A stretch of DNA of 64,000 bases from Nymphaea colorata (Eukaryota > Streptophyta > Magnoliopsida > Nymphaeales > Nymphaeaceae), in contig NC_045139.1 of assembly GCF_008831285.2 (NCBI RefSeq), positions 14,738,354 through 14,802,353 of the forward strand, read 5' to 3'. Shown piece by piece: positions 1 through 13,214 of the stretch. Numbering within the stretch: position 1 is the stretch's first letter; each line of letters starts with the position of its first letter. Both the position numbers and the translations under genes were made by a program. Below the pieces are notes generated by a model, which was not told where the DNA came from, searched no databases, and saw only the letters and a program-made list of their open reading frames with translations.

Positions 1-766
1 CTCTTCCTTCCGTCATAAGCAGGCAATCTCATCCCCAGATCAGACTCCCTGTATAGTTTCACCAGGTCAGCCATGATAGCCCTGTTCACGCTTCTAGACA
101 CCACCTCAGGAGTTATGGTTACCTAGAAACAAGAAACAGAAAGGTCAAGTAAGATAATCACGAAAACTACTATTACACAACCAAGTCCACAAGAAATCCT
201 CTCCCCGTTTCAAGAGTAATTTCACTAGCACCATGTCCTGCTACAGTAACGCAGGATCAAGAATAAAGAAGCGAATCGTGAAAATACTGTTTAACCGAAG
301 ACACAGCAAGAAAGATGAAAAAAAATGTGTAACTTACATCATACTGGTTCAAGTCCTTCTGCGGAAGCTCAGCAAAGAAATGGTTGGCTTTCACCAGGCA
401 CTTTACTCCAGCTTGTCCATAACCAGGCCTAGCAGGAAACCTGATAGCCTTGCTAGAAGCAGGAGGCCCCACTTCCATGCCAACCAAACCCCGCGTATTG
501 CAGGCATCAATTCGAGGTGCCGGGAGTTCCAAACCTTTCACGGGGACCGGCGGCTCCATACTGCAGACTCTGGAATCCAGGCGCGCAAAAACGTCACCTT
601 GATCTGGTTTTCCCTTGGCTCTCGGCCTTCTTTTGCTTCTGCCATTCTGAAGATGCTCTTGGGGAGGACCCTTTCTAGCTTGAAGGGTTTTTGATGGGTT
701 TTGTACATGATTGTTCTTTATCACTACATGGTACTCTGCATTCTCTTTCATTTGGCCTAGAGGCAT
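1..766 (-). CDS. AGO10: AGO10/PINHEAD-type Argonaute, N-terminal part (cut by window start)
   Basis: Argonaute proteins bind small RNAs. AGO10 (ZWILLE/PINHEAD) sequesters miR165/166 to maintain shoot meristems. Two coding exons are visible on the minus strand: 766-338 (143 codons from ATG at 766) and 122-1, which runs out of the window; the intron 337-123 has GT..AG ends. The start reads MPLGQMKE, as in AGO10 rather than AGO1. It is followed by a basic linker, KPDQGDV, then [18 protein letters not shown] and LNQYDVTITPEV, the conserved entry to the ArgoN domain. Exon 2 continues through [15 protein letters not shown] to LPAYDGRK. Only about 183 of an expected roughly 950-1000 residues are present; the PAZ and PIWI domains lie outside. 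The ATG is chosen because its first residues match the family and no in-frame upstream ATG was seen. The family call is firm; AGO10 over AGO1 rests on the N-terminus. Confidence 0.88.
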
Positions 767-2149
767 GATTGAACGGAGATGGCAAACGTAGGGATAAAGT
801 CAATCCAGAGTTTGCATAGGAAAAGATGGTGTGTCACCAAAAAACACCAACCAATTCTTTCTGATCCCGGGCTCAGGTTATCTGCGAAACAGCTCCAGCA
901 ATAGCGCTGTTAGAAATAGAGAAAATGGAAGTGCCCCAATAAAGAACTCCTATCAGTGAAATGAAAGAACTCCAGAAGGTTTATGATAATGACATACCAA
1001 GAGCTGTCTCGGGAGGAAAGGAGCAGACTAGCACTACAAGCGATATAGGCAAAGCAGCTTTCACTTCTTCTCCTGCAGCACAAAGCACGCCAAGCATGCA
1101 CATGGCTTAAAACAGCACATGCAGAAACACAACCACATTTGAAAGATGAAGAGAAAATGCAAGACAACCAACTGGGAGAATTAGAAAATAGTTTGGCCAG
1201 CCTTCCTATTCCCAGCGAAAAATCAGCAAAATGAAATATTTCAAATTCAAAGCCCACCGCTTCATGGAGAAAAATTCAAAGCACCGCGAACTCTAAAAGA
1301 AAAACGAACACCAAAGAATTGTAAAGCTACTCATTGGCGCTCGTCACAAACGCACCCTCCATCCTCCCAAGGAGAACCAGAACACCGTATAGTTTCCAAT
1401 GACTACAGACGAAAAAAGAATGAGCTAAAAAGAAATTAAACAAGAGAACGTCTAGTAAGACGGCCTATATCCAGTCTCAATACCGCAGATCCTCCCCTAG
1501 AAAAAGAATAAAAGCAATCCAAAACCATCGTTCACTCTTGAAGGAAAACACTGTAACAAAGAAAAAGTGCCACAAAAAAAAAACAAGAATATGAGACTTG
1601 ACAACTAGAGAGAGAGAGAGGGGGAGGAAAAGACCAGGAATCTACTTTGTTCCTTTCTCAGTTTGAGAAATCATGTAGGGAGTTGGATGCAATAGTGACG
1701 GCGTGCGATGGGATGAAGGTCATCAGCAATTCGGGATTTGCTGGGAAGAAGAGAGATTTATAGAGAGGGAACGAAGCCCATGGATTTTCCTTGAAAACCA
1801 AAATAAAAAATTGTAGAGAGAGAGAAAGAGAGAGAGAGAGAGAGGATCACGTGTAGGAAGTAGCGTAAAGCAGGAAGGGCTTTTGAGTATTGAAAGGGAA
1901 TAGGGCCTCAAAGATATGGGTGGGGGGGCGTTTTCTGCCCTTTTCTGACCCACGCAGCCTTGGATGCATAAAAAGTAATCGGGAGAGAGGTGACACGCCA
2001 AGGGACTAGGATCAAAAGCAATCATGCACAGAAGAAGAATAATTCGAAGTTGCAGAGTTGTTGACAGATAATTCAATAAGAATATTAATACCACCATCCT
2101 CCCTCCCTCTCACCGCCTCCTTTCTCTCTCTCTCTCTCCCCTCCTCTCG
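767..2149 (-). other. probable 5' leader of the AGO10 gene, CT-rich on the coding strand
   Basis: No protein is supported here. The stretch lies directly upstream of the AGO10 start codon and holds GA-repeat tracts (about 1608-1624 and 1813-1844 on the plus strand), which read as CT tracts in the sense direction, typical of plant 5'UTRs. Small ORFs seen in it are low complexity and resemble nothing. Introns in the leader are likely by analogy with AGO10 genes, but no splice sites could be fixed. Confidence 0.4.
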
Positions 2150-2165
2150 CCCTCCATATTATAGT
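2150..2165 (-). promoter_or_regulatory. TATA-like site upstream of AGO10
   Basis: On the minus strand CTATAATATGG is read at about 2164-2154, followed within 30-40 bases by a CT/GA-rich stretch typical of plant transcription starts (2118-2140). This would give a leader of about 1.36 kb before the AGO10 ATG. It is inferred from motif and position only. Confidence 0.3.
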
Positions 2166-5100
2166 CTGCTCCATGTCTCCATCCCGTCCCCTATCTAAAT
2201 ACATTTTTTTCTTCTTTTTTTCATACAAACTTGAGGTGGTACACTTTTATCCACCTCTCCCTCTTCTCTATGGTTTCAAGACTGTAAACTCTGTACCTGT
2301 CCACATTTGAATAACAGAGAGGTGCACTTACTGTAGACTCTTTCTGTCCCTCTATGTTTTGAATACAGGGATTCCCGCTTCCTAGTTCCCAGCCACTAGC
2401 CAGGGAATATAACGACAGTGGGTCTCTCCCTCATAAATGAACTTGAGGGAGCTAGGGTTTTAATGTGAAGTGGGGCCATGCAGGTTCATAAGCTCATAAA
2501 GACTGATGAACGAATCCATTGATGGGTTTGATGATGGATAAGCATTTTGCATGCTGGGTGGTTTCCTAAAAAAAGGTGTAAACAAATGATTGTGGTTTAC
2601 CAAAGTTACCTGACTGCCCACCAAGGCCCCCCTTCACTGCATATCCATCCATGGGGAAGAGCAAACGAGTGTACTTTTATCAGATGCAACTGGCTTTGTC
2701 TCTTTTTCTTTAATTTTTACCCAAGAGTTCATGCACTGTTGGTTAAGGGCAATGGAGGCTCTAAGCATCCAAAATCCATGGCGCAAGTTCCTTTTGTTGG
2801 TTTCTGCATTATCTTTTGTCATTTGGATCACATGGAAAAGGCTAGAAGAGAAGAAGTTGTATTATTCCATGGATTCGCATTCTTTTGGAAATACCCACTT
2901 GTTCCTTAGCCAAATATGGGACATGCTGCACCCAAATGGGGACAGTCTCATCAGCTGCTAGGAGCTGAAGAGACCTGTTTTCTGATCTTGTGCTGTTACA
3001 AAAATGCCCCAAATGCTTGTAAGACTTTAATATGTTGTAATCTAATGAACCCAATTTATTATTGAGCAAGTGGTTGGCTGATCTCTCTTACTGGATCATA
3101 CTAAGCAAATACATGCTCTGAATGGTGATCTCTTCTTCTGACTTGAAAAAGTCTCAACTTCAGCCGGTGGGTGGAGTTACCGTTGACAGGAGTATACATT
3201 TTTGAGTTGGCCTGGATATCTGTGCGCCGGGAATTTCAGCCAGAGACCACTCATATTGCCGGAGGCATGTCGGAAGAAGGGCACCGAAGATGCTAGAGAT
3301 TGACTTGAGGTCTAGAAACTACCCTACTTTACTCCAAACTTACCTAACCTCGAAAAGTATAATAGGAAAAATATCAAAAAAATAACAGTTGAATACAAAA
3401 ATTTAAAACTCGAGCATAGTTTTGATAGTTTGCCGATACTTCGTCCTTCGTCCCTTTTTTCTGTGAAATTTTTTCGTTGCAGATTTCGGTCCGCGTTGCC
3501 GTTTCATCACCGTGCTGCTTGCTAAATGGATTGGATGAACACGAGTGGCCGAATTTGTGAAGCAGAAACGAGTGTGCGCTTTCTTTTGTCAACTTATGAG
3601 CGAACAGGAGCCCGCTTTCACTCCATGCTCTCGCTAATGGGTCGGATTTATTAGAATAAGTAAAGCATTAAGAGTAAGACCGAGATTGAACTTACAAAAA
3701 TCTATTAGAGACAGAAAAATGAAACTCCAAGGAATCGTTCTTGAATTTCTTTCCCTTTTTATTGTTTATCGGTGATCGACAGATGATTAATTCCTTGATT
3801 GAGTGTATTACTTTTCATCACAATCATTTTGTTCCTCGTTAATGGCAAAAAAGAAAAAAAAAATCTAAACCAAGAAAATAATAATGTAATTAGATAAAGC
3901 TCTATCAACCTCGCCACAAACTCTTGTTGCCGCTTCTTTGCATCACTAACATTAAATAAATATAAAGATAATTAAATTAAGAACACATCAGGCATAACAT
4001 TAGCAGGTCATAAGTTCAGTTTTCCGTGGAAAAGGGCACCTTGTGAACATCAATGAGCTTGGAAAATACAAGAAAAAAAAAGAAACTTGTATAAGGTTCA
4101 CAAAAACAAATAGTGAAGTACCAACAACAATTCCGGTCGCCTGATAAGGGTTTGGATTAAACAACTCTAAATCGAAGAATGTGAAGAACTCAATGTTCGA
4201 GGTTCGCCTCCATTGCACATGAAGAACTTGCCTAATATTAACAAAAAAAAAAAACTAAAAGTTAAGTAACTGGATGTAAAAGTTTTTTTTTTTTTCATTA
4301 GCAAGTGATTGTTTTTTTTGTTTAAAAAAAAAAGCAGCGGCCATACAATCGAAGGACAGTATAGTAATTTGTCCGGAAAGCTTCATCGTCCTTTGCCTAC
4401 TCACCCCCCAGTAAAACGAATGTTGGGGAAAAAAGGAGTTCACTGGTTGCAAGAGAAAAGTAGAAAAAAAAAAAAAATCACACCCACTGCTTGGTAAGCG
4501 CAATTGTGGAAAATAAAATAAAATAATCCGGTGTTGGTCCCACTTCCCTCGGGTAAAGCCTAGATACACCTGCCACATCGTCATGGGCAGCCTTTCTTTT
4601 ACATATCTCTGCTTTCAATATAATAAAAATAAACAAAAATCAATTATATAAATATAAATATAAATATGTTGCATTAGGGAAAGTGGAAGCACCCGTGTGA
4701 ATTAAAGAATCATTGATTTTAGGATCGTTATTTTGCTAATTCAGGTTGTCATGGCAGTCATAAATGAATCCCCAAAGGAGGCGTTCCAAAAGTGGGAGTT
4801 GGCTATGGATTCGCCATCCCTTTGGTCCAAAATATGTACGTTAGAGTTTGAATCGAGTGGGGGTGGTGGGCAAAGTCGCTCGTGTGGGCGACTTGTCCTT
4901 GTCACTAAAGAAACACTCGGACTGCGCCCTTGTCCTCTTGCACGAGTTCAAACCCTTTATTATTTTTTTTTTGACCAGAGCACAAAGTTGGCTTCTTTTT
5001 CTCTTTTGGCTCTTGTGACAGAGCGACGTGGGTTTGCGGGTCCCTCGCCTGGACGGACCCATGTGGGTTCTCTTTGCTCGCGCCTCTTTTGGGGTGAGCT

Positions 5101-6577
5101 CGGTCGGTTGGACCCACTTAGCTTTCCTATAGAACTATAGATCGAGTTTTATGATACACGATAACGATGTGCATTAGAATAAATTGGAAGGGTGACATAT
5201 GGAGTCTGTGAATTTCTTGTCTTGTTTTTTGAATAGGGATCTTTAGATTATGCTGCTGGAGTCTTGTCCACTTGAAGGCCTTAAGTTTCTAACTCATGGT
5301 TTTTTGTAAACGTGGGTCATATGGAATCGGAATTTTTTATCAACTACGAGCTTGGTAATGTCGTCCAGTAACGTTGAAGAAGAATTTTAATATACAAGCA
5401 ACTTTTTGGGTGGGAAACTTGGTTGCTTTGGTTTAGCCGGCGGCCGGCTGCTTTCCGGACAGTGTGAGCCTTGGAATTTTATTCTGCTTTTTTGGTAAAA
5501 GCATGTTAATTTTTTTTTTTTTTTTTGGTTCGGGTGTGGATAATTGAAGGTTTACCAATGCGCTGCTGGTGAGAGTTCTCCTCAGGCCAAATCTGGTTCA
5601 GCGATCAGGGTTGCCGTCCCAGGAGTTTACAAATGCCTTTTAATAGGTTGTTTTTTTAAGATGCTAAGTGAAATAATCAAGGTGAAGAATGTACGGTAAA
5701 TTTATTTAGGCTCACACGCAAGTCAGAACCTTAAAAGCATAAGGATATGACTATGAGAATTTTAAGGTGAATGCAGTTTTCACTAATTAAACACTAAAAA
5801 AAGGTTAACAAATATTTTGATTCAATTGTTTGTAGAGGTTTTTTTTTTTCCAAGAAAGTTTAACATCCAGAGGCACATTTGATTGTTGTTTTGTGGTCTC
5901 TCTCTCTCTCGTACAAATCTGGTAGTTTTTTTTGTATCCCTAGCTATTATAATCTCTATTCCTGAATTACCATGTAAGTATTATTAGTTTCTTACGTGAG
6001 ACTTAGAATTTGTTCAACAAGAAACTACAAATATCTGGGTGGCATGCGTTTGTGGTTTGCAAATCAAGGACTGCTTCTTTGGGCTTTGAGCTGATCGTTA
6101 TCTATACCTGACCTCAGAATATTCTTTCATGCTGCAATTTTTTTTTTCAAACGAAAAAGAAAACCGTTTGACGAATCCGGAAATTTGTCATATTCACTGC
6201 CAAAAAAAAAAAAAGGAATTTCCTTATGATGCTTTTTTGTTGTACCTAAGGTCCAAGGATGTAGAACACGTTGTTTTTTTGTCAAACACCAAATCAGACA
6301 ATAGAATCATGGAGGCACTGTCGTTTATCTGAAAAAAAGGCAGAATCCGAGGCCAAGTTATTGGCCTGGTTAGCAGGATTAAGAGTTTCAAGTTAAAGAA
6401 CGTGAAGAGTTCAATATCAAGGGTTCGTTTTCCCACACAATTCCATGGTATCCTGATCTCGAACTTTTCTATACTAAGAGGGAACAAGAAGAACAGATCT
6501 ACCATGGCGTCATACCAGACAAGACCTTAAGCAGTGGACTGTGGATCTCAACAACATACGCGAACCCACTTGAGGAA

Positions 6578-6609
<32 letters not shown>

Positions 6610-9262
6610 TAACCACACAGACATTGTGGGGTGCCCATGCTTATACGTACATTTTGTGCACGCTTCCATAGCAGTGAATATTAAATAGGACCCAAGTCAC
6701 CCCTACTTGGGTTGTCGAAACTTGGTTTATTTTGCTGAACGCAAAATTCCAATTCAGTTACTATGAACATAAACAAAACTCGAAATGATCAACTACAAAA
6801 AGCGTTGAAGAAAGGAGTTGAGGTCTTAAATGCGATTGCAGTGTCTGTCCGATGAATAGCTACACACAGAGGTGCTCTCTCCAACTTCTCCAAAGAAAAA
6901 AAGAAGGTTGCATTTAAGTTGACCTTAGAAATATATATGAAACTCAAAAATAATATGTACATGGTTTAATGATTTAGATTTGGCCAAGCAGGTTTGCCTG
7001 CAACGCTATTTTCTTTCCAGTACTCTGTTATTGCTACGGTATTGGTGTTGAATCTCCATGAACATTCACCATGGCGACTTTCTCTTGCAACTCCACTGCC
7101 ATGCATTGGGAAACGCTAGTGCTTCTGCTAGCCAAGATGGGATTTTTATGATAAAAAATAACACGACAACAGACTGATTCTCAAACTTATCAGCAGCTGA
7201 GCCACTAACCGTATAAAATTGTTCGAGGAATAATTTTCGTGACGAGGGAGTTTGTCACAATCAGTTCTATCTAGGTGCCAATCTCTGACAAGATTGCAAG
7301 TTACAGACTTGAACAGGTTTTTCATTTCCAGACATGCATCCCCAGCAAATTCACATGAACACCAACTTATTTTTCTTCTTCTTTCTCTTTATCTCTTGTC
7401 TCTTTCAAGCCTACACAAGCTTGTACTTGAAAACTTTAGAATTTATTCAACGCAATAATGAATTGCTATCATTACATGATATAAAAAGCAAGGAGGCAAT
7501 AATGAGTTGCTAGCACACTCTTTGCATCCCAAAATGCATCAGGGCACGGAAGAGTTCACTATCCTGTATATGTTACAATGAAAAGAGGGAACCGGAAAGA
7601 GAGAAAAGAGAGAAAAGAAAAGAAGAGGTCCTTTTGGTGATAATTTTTTTTTATAACGGCAGCTTTAACACCTTGGTTTCCCATAAAGCAAGGCTGTCTT
7701 TGCCTTATGTTCCTCTTTTATCATTGGAAATCCACATCTTTCGAGTGGGTGCAATCCTACTTTTATCAAGCAAAGGGTCCCACCACAAATAGCTGTTGCT
7801 TTTTCATTCACTTTTTACCTATCATAGAGCTAGCAAAACCTGACAACCAATACATCCCCATGTGGAGCTGAACCTCCAACTTCATTTTTTTACTGAAACC
7901 AAGCATTCCTTGGTAGATTGGTCAATCGCTCTTCTTCCCCAAGACAAAGAGTGATAGTGGGAAGACTATTCTGTTGTCATGAACAATGGTGTCCTTGATA
8001 AAATCTGCAGAATGTGTTTCAGGAATCTTCAGGTAGAAACTGTAGTACAATCACTAGCACACTGTGTTTGAGACTCCGGAGAGTTCCAAACTGTCATTAC
8101 ATTCGAATTTTGGTTTTAAACAAATACAGACACCCTGCACATAAATTGAAAGTAGATTTCTGTTTTCTGCAGTAAATGCCAGGAAATGCGCCTGTTTGGT
8201 GTCATTCCTTGGTTAAACGGACTTCAGGTTGAAATTTTTGAAAGAACGAGTCAGCAGACAGACAGTTTGCTTAAGAAAAGGAGTGAAAATGGAGAATCCT
8301 GCTTACTCTGTTCTTCCACTTGTACCAGTTCTGCTCTGCTATGCAGCATTTCTTTTTTCTTCTTTTTCATTTCTTTTATTTGGTGGGGTTGGGGGAGAGG
8401 CAAGTTTGCAGGGAAAGGCCGAAGGAAGGTCAGAAGAGCCTGATTAGAGTACATGCATGTCATGATCACATTACTATGAATTGAACTATTATTTTTTGTC
8501 CCTGTAGAGCCCATTACCATTATTATCATCAGCTATATGGCTCTGCTTTATGTGTTGCATTTTGCACTTATTTCTCTGCTGAACTACTTCATTCCCCTTT
8601 GGAGTTCTCCATGTCACTTCATAATGCCATACTCCAAGATTTCTTGTGGCCTCCAAAACAAAGGGAAAAAGACAATTTGCCCAAAAGCAATTCAAGCCAC
8701 TGAAAACCAGATTACCGGTAGTTTTATTAGGGCAGCATGACTCCGATGAAGTAACCTCCCAGTTTGTCTATACAGGAAAAGGAAGAGAAAACTTATTTCA
8801 CACAGAGTCCACTGTGAAGCAGTTGGAGGTACTATGTTCACTGAGGAAGTTCTACCAATAAGCTACATGAACATGAACTATTTTAACTGATGATGAACTG
8901 TGTATAGTCGCAATCAATGCACATCAGCTAGAGAGAAAAAAAACAGTGGAAGAAAATGATATTCAAACTTCTGACTGTGAAGAGAGAGAACCCCTTTCCT
9001 GCTTTCTGCAGATGCCAAACATGTTTTTCGTGATAGACTAGCCACATTTTTCTTAGATGACTTGTTATTTTGTTTAATTCTCATAAATCGCAGCAATAGT
9101 AGGTCACTTACGCTCCAAAGCATACTTCACTGAAACAATTCGCTCAGCCTTTTGACCTTCGTACTATTCTTTCCATCAAATCCTGCACAGGTGATAGTCT
9201 GGGGAACACGAACCCCCACCCAACACAGGGTTCACGACCAACGGATGCACAACCGAGACCCC
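2166..9262. other. AT-rich intergenic region, no gene recognised
   Basis: Open frames here are short and low complexity and show no family motif. Visible contents are homopolymer T/A runs (4284-4330, 4450-4480, 5510-5527), a (CT)n/(CA)n tract at 6582-6608, and two related segments of about 60 bp at 4145-4205 and 6368-6432. Both segments carry a GGTTCG core resembling a pol III B box, and the first ends in an A-run. Confidence 0.5.
4000..4260 (+). repeat. possible SINE-like segment with B-box-like core and A-tail
   Basis: The stretch has a GGTTCGCCTCC core near 4200, resembling the pol III B box consensus GGTTCGANNCC, and ends in an A-run at 4243-4254. A diverged relative of the B-box portion sits at 6368-6432. 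No target-site duplication or A box was established, so this is a suggestion only. Confidence 0.22.
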
Positions 9263-9437
9263 GACCAGGTGGACGTGGCCATGGTTCCTGCATGAGGATG
9301 GCAACCAACCAGAGAGAATTGTAATAAAACATAAATGGTCCCTGCATGACCAGGTGGACGTGGCCATGGTTCCTGCATGACCAGGTGGATATGTCATCCC
9401 TCCTTGCTGAAATTCTGATAAAACATAAATGGTCCCT
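9263..9437. repeat. tandem duplication, unit about 85 bp, two copies
   Basis: The segment beginning GACCAGGTGGACGTGG at 9263 recurs at 9348 (period 85). Both copies end in the same ATAAAACATAAATGGTCCCT block (ending about 9343 and 9434). A third partial GACCAGGTGGA lies inside copy two at about 9379. Open frames across it are translations of the repeat. Confidence 0.85.
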
Positions 9438-11905
9438 CGAGAAAAAAAATTCTACTTCTGCCCTGCTTTTGCAAACTGTGAACTCATGAAGACACTTCCT
9501 TGGAGTTGATGCACTTCTTCTGACTTCTATAAAGACATCTCGATGAGAAAGACGTTTACGACTTCATGGCGCTAAGAGAGTAGTTGTGAAAGGTGTTGAA
9601 CTGAAGATTCCCGATTAAGTCTCACCATTGCTACTCTGTAACCTGACTTATTCTACGGCATTATCCTTGTGAGGCTTGGTGGTGGACGAGGCTCTCCAGG
9701 ATGTGTCCTCCATCATGAGAAAAGAAAAGAAAAGCAACTTCTTATGCTAACATCTAGGTTCAACGCGACAAACATCACCCATAGCCCCAGCATGCAGATG
9801 ACTCTTACCAATTAACCAAGAGTAAAAGCAGAAGGCCAGACAATCAAAGCTGAAATTGTTGGCTCAATTTAATCTCTAACAAAAGCATGATTCGAATCTC
9901 CAAGCATTGCAGATATTCCAATTGACTCAATATCTTTCAAGAGTGTATTCCTCCTTGCACTCATATCGTCAAACGCTTACCAAGAATCGACATATGCTGC
10001 TCGTGTTTCCCACTAATATTGGCGACTTTAGTACCAGAATTGCAATTTAATCTGGTTTCCTTTCTGTAAGGGTACAGGTTCCTTCCACTCGACGAAGCTC
10101 TCCCTCAGAATTTCGTCGGATAACTCCTCGAACATGCCATGTCTCTGAATATAGTAAGTGGCCTTCGGGACAAGCCATACCCATTAGTCATGGAGTTCCA
10201 AACCACAATCAATACACAGACAAGCATTTCAACAAGCATCTGAAGCGCATCTGATGAGTGCCAGAACGTCGATCACGAACGAGCGGCGCCGGAACCAAAA
10301 TTGATCAGGGCAAGAGAAAAAGGCTCTGTAAATGGATCTCATCCAGGATCATGATCCAACATGATTGAGCCTCTAATCCAAGGCCCACTAAGAAATAAAA
10401 TTGCCTTCCAAATATTCGTTCTCTCTACCCTTCTCAAAATGCAAACTGTTATGGGTTATCGGAAAGATGATAATCTGAAATAGAACGTTGATTCGGATGT
10501 GATTTTGGAACAAATACCTGATCATGTGAATACAGTTTTGCAAGTAAAAAATTTATGTTTACGTCTTTTCACGAACCGCAACTAATTGACAATGACATAT
10601 CCCAACTTTTTGGACATGAAACTGAATTGATTTAAAAAACTTGGTCGAATCTCCCTCACTGTAGCATATAATGAGAAACCGAATCACAAGTCAACCATCA
10701 AAAGCAGGGAAAAGAAAAAGATACGACCATGTGATTTGCCTTCATATATGACAATGAATCTCTTCCCTCCCTTCGTATTCTTAAGTCTCAGTTGACAGAT
10801 GAACTTCTGCAGACACCAAAGAAGGCCTAATTTGTGCATCATTGACCGAGGACAGCAGAACGCCCTTATAAGTAATCAGAGAAGGCAGGACCCATGAGAA
10901 TTCTCATTGTTGGGGATTCAAATCTGGTCTTAGATGCACCCGTATTTTACCATGTCCTTAGAAGATACACATCATTGGACGTTCTGAAAGTTTCCAGCTT
11001 TATGAGTCCTATAGCTATTCAGCAATACAAACTTCGATTGAAAGCTGAAAGCCTGAAACAAACAGTAAATCGTTGAAACAGAAGGAGACATTGCATTTAT
11101 ATGTTACAATGATAGATAGCCAACACAAGTACACAACTACTACCCATCAATTTTATTAGTACAAGGAAGGAAACTGAAACCAGAAACTCTTACGAACAGG
11201 ATTCCTGCCGTCAGGTCGCCGGCGCTCAATTCCGAACGTTGTTTAAAGCAAACGGAATGCAAGTACAGATTTAGCAATAACCAAATAGTAAAATTCACAG
11301 CCACAAAACATGTCACAGTAAGCACCATAAGTACTGCGGGATGATGCAGTGAAACAGAGGATAGTTCCCATATGCTGCAAATTTTATGAGTGAGTCCATG
11401 GAAATGGAAGCAAGGAGTTTTGTGATGCCCTGCCCGGAACCAGTGACGCTTAGGAGCCGTTTAGCTATAGTAACAGTTTGTTTTGCAGGTTCTATGGATC
11501 TATCCCGGTCCTTGGGCAAATGTATGGAACAAGAAGAGAATTCTCATTGCCAAACTGCCCTTTAAGGGACGATCCCAACCGATGTTATATAATGGTTTTT
11601 AGCATCAAAACTAGTTTAAGAAAGACAGTTTTGATGCCAAAATCAACCGAATGCGTCTTAACTTCACAAATGAAGCCAATGACTTAATAATGTACTGTAT
11701 AAGGACAGCCATAGGCCCACGATTTGGCAACCAAGTCAATGACTCAACAATGTCCCATATACGATCATTTTTATACCTTGCAAGTATACGTCACAAATAT
11801 CAAATAAAACTTCTTCCGTTCGAATTAACTGAATAAAATTCGCTGTGTAAAGTAGATAATGACCACAGCAAAGGGCAAAAGGTTAAAGGACAAGTTTTAG
11901 TTGTT
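9438..11905. other. intergenic region, no supported gene
   Basis: Apart from the doubtful coding-like patch at about 9870-10183 on the minus strand, nothing is recognisable. A 60-codon open frame at 10894-11076 (plus) has an ATG but no family motif, and I do not call it a gene. Confidence 0.4.
9870..10183 (-). pseudogene. possible decayed coding remnant, unidentified
   Basis: On the minus strand a 51-codon stretch without stops (10183 down to the stop at 10028-10030) reads with protein-like composition (…ATYYIQRHGMFEELSDEIL…). A second open stretch in a shifted frame follows, containing LLKDIESIGISAMLGDSNH. There is no start codon with context, no splice structure and no family I can name. 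It may be a frameshifted gene or transposon fragment, or chance. Confidence 0.18.
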
Positions 11906-11978
11906 GGCGTCGCCCGGACTCGAACCGGAGACCTTCAGTGTGTTAGACTGACGTGATAACCAACTACACCACGACACC
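11906..11978 (-). tRNA. tRNA-Val(AAC)
   Basis: A 73-base cloverleaf on the minus strand. The acceptor stem GGTGTCG pairs with CGACGCC (one G-T pair), the A box reads TGGTGTAGTTGG, the anticodon stem/loop is TCAGT-CTAACAC-ACTGA with anticodon AAC, and the B box/T arm is GGTTCGAGTCC. The anticodon and body match plant nuclear tRNA-Val(AAC). No CCA is encoded, as expected in eukaryotes. A CAA motif lies just upstream (GCACAAAG), typical of plant tRNA transcription starts. It stands alone with no other tRNA gene nearby. Confidence 0.95.
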
Positions 11979-12110
11979 TTTGTGCAGGCCATTCCATTGT
12001 GTTTTTAGAATTTCATTTCAGGACTGATACCTCATTACACCACCGTTTCTCCCTATTTAGTTTGACAACGCGAAAACACGGTTAGAATGTGCCCTAAAAA
12101 ATAAAATAGA

Positions 12111-12161
12111 TTTATAAAACACTTCATATTTTTTATTATAAATTCATTAGTGTTTTATAAA
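12111..12161. repeat. inverted repeat (13 bp arms, 25 bp loop)
   Basis: TTTATAAAACACT at 12111-12123 is the exact reverse complement of AGTGTTTTATAAA at 12149-12161. Flanks are AT-rich with no clear target duplication. It could be a stem-loop or the core of a small decayed inverted-repeat transposon. Confidence 0.6.
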
Positions 12162-13214
12162 CCCGCGTTAACTAGGGTTGTTTGATCTAACATGGTGGGT
12201 GGTTAAGAAAAAAATAGAAGAAAAATGTGATAGACATTTTTATCATTTAATATTAATTCACATGCAAATTTTTTTTGTTTTTCTCTCAATTATTCATATG
12301 TTTCAATTAAACGGCGCTGGTTATATATATATATATATAGTTTTAAACTGATTTTGTTGGAGAAAATGGATGGCATAATGGCACAACTTAAAAGTGTGTA
12401 AGATAGGAAACAAGCTGTTGAATTTTATAATAAAGTGGGAGCAGCTTCACACAGCTCTTCAGTTGCAACTCAGCAATGACCTTTTATGACCAGACTCTTC
12501 TAATAATCTTTCTTCCTCTCTAACAAGATTACACCTTGGTCTAAAGAAGGCGTTGTTTATTGGAGAACCTAACGAACTTAGAATATTGTTCAAAACCATA
12601 TAATTCTAAAACAAGTTATGAGAATTCAAAGAGTAAATTGGACATCATGAACCTACAAACTTAAAGCCGTCTATTAAAAGTTAATTTTATAAGAATCTCG
12701 TTTGCATATTGAATTTTCACTGTTGTGATCAACAAAGACAAACTCAAAAGTACACAGAAAAGAGTCACAAGTTGTTGCTCCCCTTTCTTTGAAAACATAT
12801 AAAACATACTACGTGCATTTATTGGGAAGCATACCAAAATCCGCATCCAGATAGATCATTACAAGCGAAGACGGCATTGAGATTGGCTAATCTATGCCGC
12901 CAGTGGCTTTACATATATTATTTTTATATGTAGTTTCATGATCTTGAACCCTACTTAGTTGAGCACTATCTTAATTTTTAAATTCGATTCGTTATGCTAA
13001 GTTAATATAAACCAAGGCAAAAGAGGCAACTAACATAACCCCAGTTACTTGCATTTATCACACCTTTTTTAACTTTTCCGAAGGAAAGCAGATCACATCA
13101 TGTATTCATGATCCTGCGGCAAGGACTCCAGTTAGTGAACATGCTCATGGTGAGAACCAGATGCATCAACTCTTCTTTTCAAGAGAATCTTGGAAAAATC
13201 TCATTGTACATTAG

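Noticed and set aside
910-2097. Minus-strand open frames of 115 and 124 codons upstream of AGO10
   Set aside because: They are low complexity (Leu/Ser runs from CT repeats), have no family motifs, and lie in what is probably the AGO10 leader.
4733-5140. Plus-strand open frame of 135 codons
   Set aside because: No recognisable domain, no splice or promoter context, and overlapping open frames on the other strand; looks like chance.
8186-8529. Overlapping open frames on both strands with hydrophobic runs
   Set aside because: The hydrophobic stretch comes from a T-rich tract; there is no family resemblance.
10894-11076. 60-codon plus-strand open frame starting MRILIVGDSN
   Set aside because: The start faintly resembles a response-regulator or nucleotide-binding N-terminus, but nothing after it fits and no continuing exon is found.
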